8,421 nucleotides of DNA from positions 1 to 8,421 of the forward strand of contig JALWGO010000238.1 in assembly GCA_027038805.1 (NCBI GenBank), read 5' to 3'. The notes beneath the pieces were generated by a model. That model was not told where the DNA came from and made no database searches. It saw only the letters and a list, made by a program, of their open reading frames with translations. The translations under genes were made by a program, and so were the position numbers. Source of the DNA: Thermoprotei archaeon. Its GTDB lineage: Archaea; Thermoproteota; Thermoprotei_A; Sulfolobales; WANQ01. Shown piece after piece: positions 1-6,643 of the stretch (position 1 is the stretch's first letter; every line of letters begins with the position of its first letter).

Positions 1-2954
1 CTAGGAAATGGCAGAAGAAGTGGAGTGAAAAACACGTCTTTGAAGCAGACCCAGAACCTGGTAAGCCTAAGTTCTTCCTAACGGCAGCTTTCCCCTATCC
101 TAATGGGCCATCACATATGGGGCATGCTAGAGTATACAGTATAACCGATGCCTACGCGAGATTCAAGCGAATGCAGGGATACAATGTCTTATTCCCCCTA
201 GGCTTCCATTATACTGGAACACCAGTTTTAACTATGGCTGAAAAGGTAGCACAAGGAGATGAGAAGCTATTAAACCTGTTTAGGAAAGTGTATGGAGTAC
301 CTGAAGACATCATACCAAAGCTAACCGATCCCCTAACAATGGCTAGGTATTTCCACGAAATAAGCAAAATATCCCTATCAGAGACGGGCTTTAGTATTGA
401 TTGGAGAAGAGAGTTTACAACCATAGACCCACAGTTTAAAGCCTTCATCCGATGGCAGTTTGAGAAACTCAGACAAAAAGGATTCCTGGTAAAAGGAACC
501 CACCCAGTAGGCTGGTGCCCGGTACACAACATGCCCGTTGGAATGCATGACACTAAGGATGATAAGGAGCCAGAGATAGGTGAGTGGACACTACTCTTCT
601 TTACCGATGAAGAAGGCATCATTTACCCAGCTGCTACTCTGAGACCAGAGACTGTTTTCGGAGTAACGAATATGTGGATAAACCCAGATGCAGACTACGT
701 TAAAGCAGTAATAGATGGACGGACCTGGGTTATAAGTGAGAGAGCGGCCTTTAAGCTAAAGTTCCAGAAGAAAAAAGTGGAAGTCGTAGAGAAGTTTAAG
801 GGAGAAAAAGTCCTCGGCAAACGTGTGAGGAACCCGGTTACTGGTGAGAAGGTAGTATTCCTACCAGCTAGTTTCGTAGACCCGGATACTGGTACTGGAA
901 TAGTTATGAGTGTACCCGCTCATGCACCCTATGACTACGCTGCTATCCGAGACTTAGACGAAGACGTATTACGCAAGTATAATGTTAGGAGAGATGAACT
1001 AGAGCCCCGCCCACTAATAAGAGTGAAAGGCTATGGTGATTTACCCGCTGTTGAAGTAGTTGAGAAAATGGGTATACGTAGTCAAGAGGATAGAGAGAAA
1101 CTAGAAGAGGCAACAAAGGAGGTTTATGGTGCAGAGTTCAAATACGGTATTATGAGAGAAGATATCGTAGGCTATGTTGCACAAGACCTCGGAGAACCAG
1201 CACGCTCTTATCTCAAGGGTGTTGTAAAGGCGTGGATTGCTGGTAGACCAGTTAGTGAGGCAAGAGAACACGTTGCAAAATGGCTTAGAGAAGCCGGGTT
1301 TGCCGACATAATGTACGAGCTCATGAACAAGCCCGTCTACTGCCGCTGTGGTGCTGAAATAGTTGTAAAAGTGTTAGAGGATCAATGGTTCCTCGACTAC
1401 GGTAAACCAGAGTGGAAGGAGCTTGCTAGAAAAGCCTTCTCAAAGATGAGGATCGTTCCACCGGAATACACGAGTGATTTCAAGTATACTATTGAGTGGG
1501 TTCAACGCAGAGCTTGCGCTAGAACTCGTGGACTGGGAACAGAGCTTCCATGGAGTCCCGGATGGATTATTGAGAGCCTAAGTGATTCAACAATATACAT
1601 GGCCTATTATACGGTATCACATAAGATAAAAGAATATGGTCTTAGAGCAGAGCAGTTAACATATGAGTTCTGGGACCACGTGTTATTAGGCAAGGGCGAC
1701 GTAAAGGAAGTTTCAAAGAATACGGGTGTACCAGTTAAAGTCCTAGAAGAGATTAGACGAGAATTCAATTACTGGTATCCACTAGATTCAAGGCACAGTG
1801 GTAAGGACTTAATACCAAACCACTTAACATTCTTCATATATAATCACGCAGCAATATTCCCTGAAGAAAAGTGGCCTAGACAGATAGTTGTTAATGGATG
1901 GGTGCTCCTTAGAGGACACAAGATGAGTAAAAGCCTTGGCAACGTAATACCTCTCAGGATAATGAACCACCTCTACGGCCCCGACGTTGTTAGAGCTGCA
2001 GTACTCTTAGCTGCAGAAGTTGGACAAGACGCTGACTTCACAGACGAGCTCGCTGAAAGTGTTTTAGACCATCTTAGACGCTTTGAAGAAAACATTATGA
2101 GGCTCCACGAGATTATTAGAAAATACTATAAGGGAGATAGAAGGGAGGAGCTAAGGAAAATCGATAAATGGATTCTTAGTAGACTTCAGAGAAACATTGA
2201 GCGCATCACTCAGAGTTTTGAGGACGTGAAGCTTAGGGAAGCCGCTAATACTATACTGTATATAATTGATAAGGATGTTAGAAGATACCTTGACCGTGTA
2301 AGCGGTGAACTAGGCGATGAGAAGCGTTCAGCAACTATTGCATGGGTTATAGATAAGATTGTTGATACGTGGATTAGGCTTATAGCACCCATAACACCTC
2401 ATCTTGCTGAAGAACTATGGGAGAAGACTGGGAGAGAAGGATTTGTTTCTACAGCAAAGTGGCCTAGCGTTGAGGAGGAATACATTGATATGGATGCTGA
2501 GGTTTCAGAGTACTATCTTGATAGAGTTATAGAGGATGTTAGAGAAATAGTGAGAGTAACTGGTAAGAAAACTATTAACCGCGTGGTATTCTATGTTAGT
2601 AGTCAAGAAAACTATACGCTTCTCCGTAAAGCGATAGAAATGGTGGAAGCAGGTAAGCCGTTAAAGGAGTTTATAAGAGAGATACTTCCATTAGTGAGGG
2701 ATAAGAAGAGAATAGCGAAGACAGCGAAACGATACTATGATCTCGCCTCACAGATACCTCCATATATAAGAGACTATATTCTCAAGAACACGTTAGATGA
2801 GAGAGAAGTTATAAGCGAGTCAATAGACTATATTAAGAGAACACTCAATGCAGTAAAAGTAGAAGTATATGGAGCAGATGATCCAGAAGCACCTGACTAT
2901 GGTGGTAAGAAGAGCCAGGCAATGCCTTTAAAACCAGCAATCTACATAGAGTAG
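1..2954 (+). CDS. leuS: Leucyl-tRNA synthetase, archaeal type, 5'-truncated by window edge
   Basis: Class I aminoacyl-tRNA synthetase that charges tRNA-Leu with leucine in the cytosol. The frame is open from base 3 (R-K-W-Q-K-K-W..., typical of LeuRS N-termini), so the ATG at 117 is internal: it is the M of the HMGH signature (114-125, HIGH motif). The CP1 editing domain is present, with the threonine-rich peptide TLRPETVFGVTN (636-671) and the editing aspartate in VPAHAPYDY (Asp codon at 933). CPVH (516-527) and CRCG (1341-1352) look like metal-site elements. The SDSTIYMAYYT region and KMSKS (1920-1934) complete the catalytic core, followed by an anticodon-binding helical domain and the archaeal C-terminal extension ending in PLKPAIYIE. 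I see 983 residues; probably about ten are missing. All hallmark sites look intact, so it should be active in both aminoacylation and editing. The stop overlaps the convergent minus-strand gene by 13 bases. Confidence 0.97.
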   Translation, partial: RKWQKKWSEKHVFEADPEPGKPKFFLTAAFPYPNGPSHMGHARVYSITDAYARFKRMQGYNVLFPLGFHYTGTPVLTMAEKVAQGDEKLLNLFRKVYGVPEDIIPKLTDPLTMARYFHEISKISLSETGFSIDWRREFTTIDPQFKAFIRWQFEKLRQKGFLVKGTHPVGWCPVHNMPVGMHDTKDDKEPEIGEWTLLFFTDEEGIIYPAATLRPETVFGVTNMWINPDADYVKAVIDGRTWVISERAAFKLKFQKKKVEVVEKFKGEKVLGKRVRNPVTGEKVVFLPASFVDPDTGTGIVMSVPAHAPYDYAAIRDLDEDVLRKYNVRRDELEPRPLIRVKGYGDLPAVEVVEKMGIRSQEDREKLEEATKEVYGAEFKYGIMREDIVGYVAQDLGEPARSYLKGVVKAWIAGRPVSEAREHVAKWLREAGFADIMYELMNKPVYCRCGAEIVVKVLEDQWFLDYGKPEWKELARKAFSKMRIVPPEYTSDFKYTIEWVQRRACARTRGLGTELPWSPGWIIESLSDSTIYMAYYTVSHKIKEYGLRAEQLTYEFWDHVLLGKGDVKEVSKNTGVPVKVLEEIRREFNYWYPLDSRHSGKDLIPNHLTFFIYNHAAIFPEEKWPRQIVVNGWVLLRGHKMSKSLGNVIPLRIMNHLYGPDVVRAAVLLAAEVGQDADFTDELAESVLDHLRRFEENIMRLHEIIRKYYKGDRREELRKIDKWILSRLQRNIERITQSFEDVKLREAANTILYIIDKDVRRYLDRVSGELGDEKRSATIAWVIDKIVDTWIRLIAPITPHLAEELWEKTGREGFVSTAKWPSVEEEYIDMDAEVSEYYLDRVIEDVREIVRVTGKKTINRVVFYVSSQENYTLLRKAIEMVEAGKPLKEFIREILPLVRDKKRIAKTAKRYYDLASQIPPYIRDYILKNTLDEREVISESIDYIKRTLNAVKVEVYGADDPEAPDYGGKKSQAMPLKPAIYIE

Positions 2955-3628
2955 CCTTCAACGATAATGTAACCGTATTCTATCTTAATATATTTCTTTT
3001 CAGCAAGCTTTACTATAAGGGCTTGAGCATACCTCTTATCAACTCCAAGTGATCCCACGAGAACATAGACAGCATCTTTTTTCTTTAATGGCCCGTACTC
3101 TGCAATAGCCCTCATTATCTCGGAGAGAGCACGTCCAAGAATACCTGGGGGTGCTGATGAAACTACTTCTATACCTTTATCAGTGATTTTTAGCCTAGTC
3201 TTCCTGTAACCATATGTTAGGATATACTCGTTGCCTACCTGGTCTAGTCTCGCTCTCCTCGCGTATAGGATTCTTGATAGGTTTCCGAGCTTTGTTGTCG
3301 TTCCGAAAACAAACTTATAGGATAGGAGCTTTAATGACTTATAGTCAATGTTTTCGAGACCATATACTAGTACTGGCATTGTAGGCTTAAACCCCGGCTT
3401 AAACACAACGGTCTTATCCAATATTTTCTCGGGGTCATAGCCTTTACTTATAGCTATTTTTTCAAGAAGTTCAATTCTAACGGGTATTCCCTCAACTACT
3501 CCTATGTGCTCATACAGATCCGATACGGCGAGCAATGCCTCGAAGAGAAAGACCATGTTGGCTGACGCGTAGGGTGAAACTAGTATTATCCGCTTCCTCT
3601 CCCTTAAATCGCTAAGTATCTTAAGCAA
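2942..3628 (-). CDS. Uncharacterised protein with probable C-terminal winged helix; possible degenerate RecA-like fold
   Basis: Not recognised as a named family. The preferred start is TTG at 3628 (228 aa), because GGTG lies 7 bases upstream. A GTG at 3664 would add 12 residues (MFKCTINRWCRV), overlap the upstream gene by 19 bases and lack a clear ribosome binding site. In numbering from TTG, a hydrophobic strand RIILV is followed by SPYASAN (18-24), placed where a Walker A loop would sit in RecA/RadB-like ATPases but lacking G-K-T. Near residues 145-156, RLKITDKGIEVV resembles the strand that ends RadA/RadB domains. Residues about 164-225 alternate helices with a final strand pair (KYIKIEYGYIIVEG) in the manner of a winged helix. 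The gene lies 17 bases downstream of the CPBP gene and is probably co-transcribed. DNA binding and the RecA link are inference; no function is claimed. Confidence 0.8.
   Translation of the reverse strand: MLKILSDLRERKRIILVSPYASANMVFLFEALLAVSDLYEHIGVVEGIPVRIELLEKIAISKGYDPEKILDKTVVFKPGFKPTMPVLVYGLENIDYKSLKLLSYKFVFGTTTKLGNLSRILYARRARLDQVGNEYILTYGYRKTRLKITDKGIEVVSSAPPGILGRALSEIMRAIAEYGPLKKKDAVYVLVGSLGVDKRYAQALIVKLAEKKYIKIEYGYIIVEGYSM
2991..3000 (+). terminator. T-rich tract, possible leuS terminator
   Basis: A pyrimidine/T-rich stretch (tatttctttt) lies about 37 bases after the leuS stop, inside the convergent gene. Archaeal termination often needs only a T-rich tract on the coding strand. No hairpin is seen. 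This is weak, composition-based evidence. Confidence 0.25.
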
Positions 3629-3635
3629 TACTCTA

Positions 3636-3639
3636 CACC
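3636..3639 (-). promoter_or_regulatory. GGTG ribosome binding site supporting TTG start at 3628
   Basis: Reading the minus strand, GGTG matches the archaeal Shine-Dalgarno core and is 7 bases before TTG. It lies between the stop of the upstream gene (3646) and this start, which favours the shorter protein over the GTG start at 3664. Confidence 0.45.
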
Positions 3640-3645
3640 ATCTAT

Positions 3646-4326
3646 TTATAGTGCACTTAAACACCCTATCAGTAGTGCTAGGTAATGTGCCAGTATTATA
3701 GACTTTAAACTAAGCCTCCTCCTAATATAGAAGAATGCGTATATTAGTCCGATTATAAATGCTCCGAGGGAATAGAAGGGCATTCCTACACCATACCATA
3801 AGCTGTATGCTATAGATGATATAAGATAAGAATATCTCGTATTCTTTAACCCGAGAACTTTTACTCCGTATCCTCTAAAGAACATTTCTTCACCTATAGA
3901 TATAATTACCGGGTATACCAGGGCGTAAACGTATCGTAATATTAGAGGAAAGCCATCATACAATGATCTAAGAAGTCTTCCGTAATCTTCAACTCTTTTA
4001 AAAAGTATCGTGCTTGTAAGATATTCTTGTAATGCGAAGACAGTTATTGTTATAAATAAAAGTATTAGTATCTCTAGAAAACGTGATCTGTCAAGGAAGC
4101 CTAATACATCCTCTAGGAGAAGATGTTCTCTTTCATAAAGCTTAATTGAAATTGGTATCAGTATAACTGATAAAATCATCATAAGCCATATAACGATATA
4201 ATATCTATAAGTATAGTATTCTATACTATTAAAACCGTAAACCAATACTCCATAAGCATCTATTAAAAACATGAGCACTGCTGGCACGAATAATACTAGT
4301 AGCATGGCTTTTAGTGAAAGACCCAT
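3646..4326 (-). CDS. CPBP-family (CAAX protease/Rce1-like) integral membrane protein, probably catalytically degenerate
   Basis: A 226-residue polytopic membrane protein with hydrophobic segments at about 6-30, 41-60, 84-105, 126-145, 166-180, 186-201 and 208-225. It carries the first CPBP motif EExxxR intact as GEEMFFRG (E146, E147, R151). The second motif (FxxxH) reads YSLWY (174-178), so tyrosine replaces the histidine. In the last motif (HxxxN/D) His214 is kept but the +4 residue is Leu218. In Rce1-type enzymes the glutamate and the second-motif histidine form the catalytic site, so peptidase activity is doubtful. An in-frame TAG three codons upstream limits the start to this ATG; GGAGG ends only 2 bases before it, unusually close. 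A TATA-like box lies about 45 bases upstream. The unrecognised gene follows after 17 bases. Family assignment is confident; the loss of activity is inference from the motifs. Confidence 0.85.
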   Translation of the reverse strand: MGLSLKAMLLVLFVPAVLMFLIDAYGVLVYGFNSIEYYTYRYYIVIWLMMILSVILIPISIKLYEREHLLLEDVLGFLDRSRFLEILILLFITITVFALQEYLTSTILFKRVEDYGRLLRSLYDGFPLILRYVYALVYPVIISIGEEMFFRGYGVKVLGLKNTRYSYLISSIAYSLWYGVGMPFYSLGAFIIGLIYAFFYIRRRLSLKSIILAHYLALLIGCLSAL

Positions 4327-4370
4327 GTCCTCCGCCTAAGTATGCTCTAAGAAGCCTATTATAATAAACA

Positions 4371-4379
4371 TTTTATAAC
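4371..4379 (-). promoter_or_regulatory. TATA-like box for the CPBP gene unit
   Basis: On the minus strand the sequence reads gttataaaa, centred near 4375. With the usual archaeal spacing of about 26 bases, transcription would start near 4349, giving a leader of about 23 bases that contains the GGCGGAGG purine tract. A second AT-rich element (4358-4367) is an alternative. The plus strand also reads ttttataac, so the site could serve transcription in the other direction. Confidence 0.45.
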
Positions 4380-4415
4380 TACTAACATAGTAACAAATAC
4401 TCGCCACTATGACTA

Positions 4416-4474
4416 ATGATGTAGCCCGAACCCACTAACCCTTTAAGGGGATGACGTGGCGTAGGCCTAACTGA
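4416..4474 (+). ncRNA. Candidate C/D-box sRNA (weak)
   Basis: The boxes are, in order: C-like ATGATGT (4416-4422, 6 of 7 to RUGAUGA), a 12-base gap, D'-like CTAA (4435-4438), C'-like GGGATGA (4448-4454, 6 of 7), then CTGA (4471-4474) after 16 bases. CTAA at 4467-4470 would instead give exactly 12. The total of about 59 bases and the order suit archaeal C/D guides. I could not recognise an RNA target for either guide, no clear terminal stem is visible, and the TTTAAG at 4442-4447 may instead be part of the promoter of the DHH gene. Treat as a candidate only. Confidence 0.3.
4441..4447 (+). promoter_or_regulatory. Possible TATA-like element of the DHH gene
   Basis: CTTTAAG is centred about 59 bases before the TTG start. 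Transcription about 26 bases downstream, near 4470, would leave a leader of roughly 33 bases containing the GGGGTG ribosome binding site. The evidence is base composition and spacing only, and it competes with the sRNA interpretation of the same bases. Confidence 0.25.
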
Positions 4475-4488
4475 CTGGAATAATGCTT

Positions 4489-4494
4489 GGGGTG
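4489..4494 (+). promoter_or_regulatory. GGGGTG ribosome binding site fixing TTG start at 4503
   Basis: A strong archaeal Shine-Dalgarno-like GGGGTG sits 8 bases before TTG. No ATG or GTG start lies nearby in frame, and the first catalytic motif begins at residue 10, so a later start would destroy the active site. This decides the rare TTG start. Confidence 0.6.
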
Positions 4495-4502
4495 CCTTAT
4501 CC

Positions 4503-5477
4503 TTGAGTAGAAGGCTATCTATATTTGCTCATGGAGACTCAGATGGTGTAGCCTCAGCAGCTATAGCAGTTGCTGCATTAAAGAGAGAGTATGATGATAT
4601 AAGGATATATTTTAGTCATCCAGCAGGTCTTTATGATGATTTAAATGAATTATATAATAGTGGATCTGATCTCATAATATTAGATATAGCGTTAAACGAG
4701 TCTCATCTTAGTAATTTACTTGAGAAATTTGAATATATAAGTAGAAGGAACAATCTAGTGTACATTGATCACCATCCAGAGCCTTTAGGATTGCGTATAA
4801 AAGACTTACCGGGCCAGGTATTTCATGATATTAACTCATCTACATCGGAATTAACCTATCGTTTCTTCGAGGAATACTTAGATTACGACATGGTTAGGGT
4901 TGCCCTTTATGGAGCTATATCTGATTACCTAGATGAGACATCATGGGTTAAGAGAATGCTAGAGTATTGGGACAAACGTGACATATATTATGAGGCAGGG
5001 GTACTAAGCCAAGGCTTGGAAGGGTCAAGACGGCTCTATGACTTCAAACGACACGTGGTCCGTCATTTATCTGAGAATAGGCTTCCAAGTATGCTTAGTG
5101 AACTACTGGTTAGAGCGCTAATAGAAAGAGTAAACAATGAGGAGCTCCGTAAATGGGTTAAGAAAAACGTTATAAAAAAGAATTATTTGGCCTATGTAAT
5201 TGATCCTCCAGGCAGTCTTGGCAAAGCTGCACTTTACTCAAGAGCAATTGCAGACACCTTAGTAGGTGTAGCCATAAGCAAGCGTGAAAAGATAGCTGAA
5301 ATGAGTCTTAGAGCTAGAAGGAATACAGTTGACTTAAACGTTATTTTAAGAAAGATAACACCGAGATTGAATGGATGTGGCGGCGGACATTCTTTTGCAG
5401 CTGGAGCACGCGTACCATTAGATAGGTTAGAGGAGTTCCTAGATAAACTAGAATCTGAGTTAGAGAAAACGAGTTGA
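4503..5477 (+). CDS. DHH/DHHA1 family phosphoesterase (RecJ/NrnA-like)
   Basis: A 324-residue soluble protein with the full set of DHH-superfamily metal-binding motifs: HGDSDG (10-15), the aspartate of ILDIA (D61), the signature DHH in YIDHHPEP (89-91), and GAISDY (D141). The C-terminal DHHA1 domain ends in the substrate-binding glycine motif CGGGHSFAAG (292-301). Such proteins are Mn-dependent nucleases or phosphodiesterases acting on single-stranded DNA, short RNA oligonucleotides or cyclic dinucleotide products; archaeal RecJ-like members can associate with the replisome. Its length equals the core of two domains with no PAS, GGDEF, CBS or OB extension, which fits a minimal NrnA- or RecJ-like exonuclease. 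The exact substrate cannot be read from the sequence. It is transcribed alone, divergent from the CPBP gene and convergent with the isomerase gene. Confidence 0.93.
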   Translation: MSRRLSIFAHGDSDGVASAAIAVAALKREYDDIRIYFSHPAGLYDDLNELYNSGSDLIILDIALNESHLSNLLEKFEYISRRNNLVYIDHHPEPLGLRIKDLPGQVFHDINSSTSELTYRFFEEYLDYDMVRVALYGAISDYLDETSWVKRMLEYWDKRDIYYEAGVLSQGLEGSRRLYDFKRHVVRHLSENRLPSMLSELLVRALIERVNNEELRKWVKKNVIKKNYLAYVIDPPGSLGKAALYSRAIADTLVGVAISKREKIAEMSLRARRNTVDLNVILRKITPRLNGCGGGHSFAAGARVPLDRLEEFLDKLESELEKTS

Positions 5478-5494
5478 AGACTAGTACTCTTTAT

Positions 5495-5553
5495 TCAGCG
5501 TAGCTCAGCCTCTACATCCCGTACTCGGTTCTAGGCCCTTTATTTTTCATCAC
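5495..5553 (-). ncRNA. Candidate C/D-box guide sRNA with guide complementary to a tRNA D-arm
   Basis: Reading the minus strand: perfect box C GTGATGA (5553-5547), 18 bases, D'-like CCGA (5528-5525), a 4-base spacer, C'-like GGGATGT (5520-5514, 5 of 7), a 15-base guide, and perfect box D CTGA (5498-5495). The 59-base length and box order match archaeal C/D sRNAs. The guide beside box D (agaggctgagctacg) is complementary to cgtagctcagcc, the sequence of bases about 6-17 of many tRNAs (U8, A9, GCUC D-stem, A14). Under the N+5 rule of C/D RNPs the predicted target is 2'-O-methylation of G10. The D' guide is A-rich and I see no target. It starts 45 bases after the stop of the isomerase gene on the same strand, so it may be released from its 3' UTR. 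The boxes and complementarity are seen; the function is inferred. Confidence 0.55.
5536..5549 (+). terminator. T-rich tract, possible DHH gene terminator
   Basis: ccctttatttttca lies about 60 bases after the DHH stop, on its coding strand, in the convergent gap. T-rich tracts end transcription in archaea. The same bases on the other strand form the A-rich part of the sRNA candidate, so either or both readings may apply. Confidence 0.35.
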
Positions 5554-5597
5554 CTATTTATCGTTTAAATCCTAGAGTCTAGTAGTAATTATTAGGT

Positions 5598-6569
5598 TTA
5601 CTCTTCACTTTCCTCTAAACCTTTCATGACGTACTCACGCATAGCCCATCCAAAACTCTCCGATAATATTAGGATTGCCGCATGCGGCGGTATTACTCCT
5701 CTCTCAGTTATTATTGCGTCAATATACTCTGGTGGAGTTACATCAAAAGCAGGGTTAAGTATTCTAACTCCAGGATTATTTTCTAGCCATTCTTTACTAA
5801 CTACTTCTGTAGGGTCTCGTAGCTCTATTTTAACTAATTCGCCTACAAGTGTCATAGGACTGAACTTATAGGTTTCAGCTGCTACAAGGAACATTACGTC
5901 TGCTTCATGGGCTGCTAAGGCTAGTTGGCTCGTACCTATCTTGTTTACAAGCGCCCCATTACTTGCTATTGCATCAGCACCTACTATTACCTTGTCAGCT
6001 CTTTTTATGATAAGTCTCATAGCTGAATCCGGTACAATTGTTACATCGACTCCTGCTTCAGCTAATTGTGTGCTTGTTATCCGGCCTTGAAACTTGGGTC
6101 TTGTTTCATCAGAGAATACTTTTATCTTCTTGCCCTGACGATGTGCTTCCACTATCACTGATACTGCCACGGAGCTGTGGCAGTGCGTTACAATGATATC
6201 TCCATCACTTATCATTCTTGCACCGTATTCTGCTATCTTCTTCACGGCCTCGAGGCTTTTTTCGATGAACTCGTTTGCTGATTCTATAACTATTCTTCTA
6301 AGCTCTTCTAAACTACCAGTGCTGTTACGTAGTCTACTCATCACGAACATTACAGCATTTGGGAGACTAACAGCTGTTGGTCTAGTATTAAGTAATATTT
6401 TCGCTACATGCTCCATATACTCTTTGAACTCCTCTCTACTACCATGGTAGCGTTCTGCTGCTATTCGTAGAGCTTCCGCAACACTTCTAGCTATTTTACC
6501 TGCTCCACGTATTTTCATAGTCTTTATATCTTCCGCTATCTCTAATACCTCTCTGGGTACCTGATACAT
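5598..6569 (-). CDS. Ribose-1,5-bisphosphate isomerase (eIF2B-like fold)
   Basis: Cytosolic enzyme converting ribose-1,5-bisphosphate to ribulose-1,5-bisphosphate, between AMP phosphorylase and type III RuBisCO in archaeal nucleotide degradation. In numbering from the upstream GTG (6581), RGAGKIAR (25-32) is near the N-terminus. THCHSS holds Cys134 and GADAI holds Asp203, matching the catalytic Cys133/Asp202 pair known from the Thermococcus enzyme. FSDETRPKFQG (156-166) and NKIGTSQLALAAHEA (213-227) are the fold's ligand motifs. Translation-factor eIF2B subunits lack this Cys/Asp pair, which argues for the enzyme. I chose ATG at 6569 (323 aa) because a TATA box centred near 6597 lies about 28 bases upstream, implying a leaderless mRNA. 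GTG at 6581 (327 aa) is the alternative. The archaeal eIF2B-alpha-like label sometimes given to such genes is less likely. Transcribed divergently from the small four-Cys gene. Confidence 0.92.
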   Translation of the reverse strand: MYQVPREVLEIAEDIKTMKIRGAGKIARSVAEALRIAAERYHGSREEFKEYMEHVAKILLNTRPTAVSLPNAVMFVMSRLRNSTGSLEELRRIVIESANEFIEKSLEAVKKIAEYGARMISDGDIIVTHCHSSVAVSVIVEAHRQGKKIKVFSDETRPKFQGRITSTQLAEAGVDVTIVPDSAMRLIIKRADKVIVGADAIASNGALVNKIGTSQLALAAHEADVMFLVAAETYKFSPMTLVGELVKIELRDPTEVVSKEWLENNPGVRILNPAFDVTPPEYIDAIITERGVIPPHAAILILSESFGWAMREYVMKGLEESEE

Positions 6570-6582
6570 TGTCCCGTACACC

Positions 6583-6590
6583 TAGTACTA
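6583..6590. repeat. 8-bp perfect palindrome TAGTACTA
   Basis: This perfect inverted repeat lies between the TATA box and the isomerase ATG, where a repressor could block transcription. A 7-base match (TAGTACT) recurs at 5483-5489. An 8-bp palindrome can occur by chance, so an operator role is only a possibility. Confidence 0.25.
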
Positions 6591-6592
6591 TG

Positions 6593-6601
6593 GATATATA
6601 G
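6593..6601. promoter_or_regulatory. Shared divergent TATA-like box
   Basis: gatatatag is nearly palindromic and sits in the 74-base gap between two divergent starts. To the left, its centre is about 28 bases from ATG 6569, the spacing of a leaderless transcript. To the right, a start about 26 bases away (near 6623) would give a leader of about 21 bases carrying GGGGTG (6632-6637). A second AT-rich element, ttaaac (6618-6623), could instead drive the rightward gene. Confidence 0.5.
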
Positions 6602-6643
6602 GTTTGAATACGGGGTCTTAAACATGGTGCAGGGGTGTAACAT

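Noticed and set aside
117..119. ATG 117 as the leuS start
   Set aside because: It is the M of the HMGH catalytic motif; the frame is open to base 3 with LeuRS-like residues.
209..622. Minus-strand open frame inside leuS (also 2210-2392)
   Set aside because: Opposite a strongly conserved coding frame, with low-complexity Ser/Leu-rich translation and no family resemblance.
4439..4449. ccctttaaggg as a terminator hairpin
   Set aside because: Only three base pairs could form around a five-base loop, with no T-run following; a promoter or sRNA spacer reading fits better.
5499..5540. tRNA-like gene on the plus strand (tagctcagcc followed by ggttctaggccc)
   Set aside because: There is no GAGC to close the D-stem, no anticodon arm, and the T-loop lacks the invariant A58. 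The D-arm likeness is better explained as the complement of a guide on the other strand.
5626..6450. Plus-strand open frames (5626-5871, 6193-6450) opposite the isomerase gene, and 7595-7879 opposite thiolase
   Set aside because: They are antisense shadows of conserved genes with no recognisable domains or ribosome binding sites.
5598..6581. eIF2B alpha subunit or methylthioribose-1-phosphate isomerase
   Set aside because: The THCHSS Cys and GAD Asp match the ribose-1,5-bisphosphate isomerase pair, and MtnA-specific motifs were not seen.
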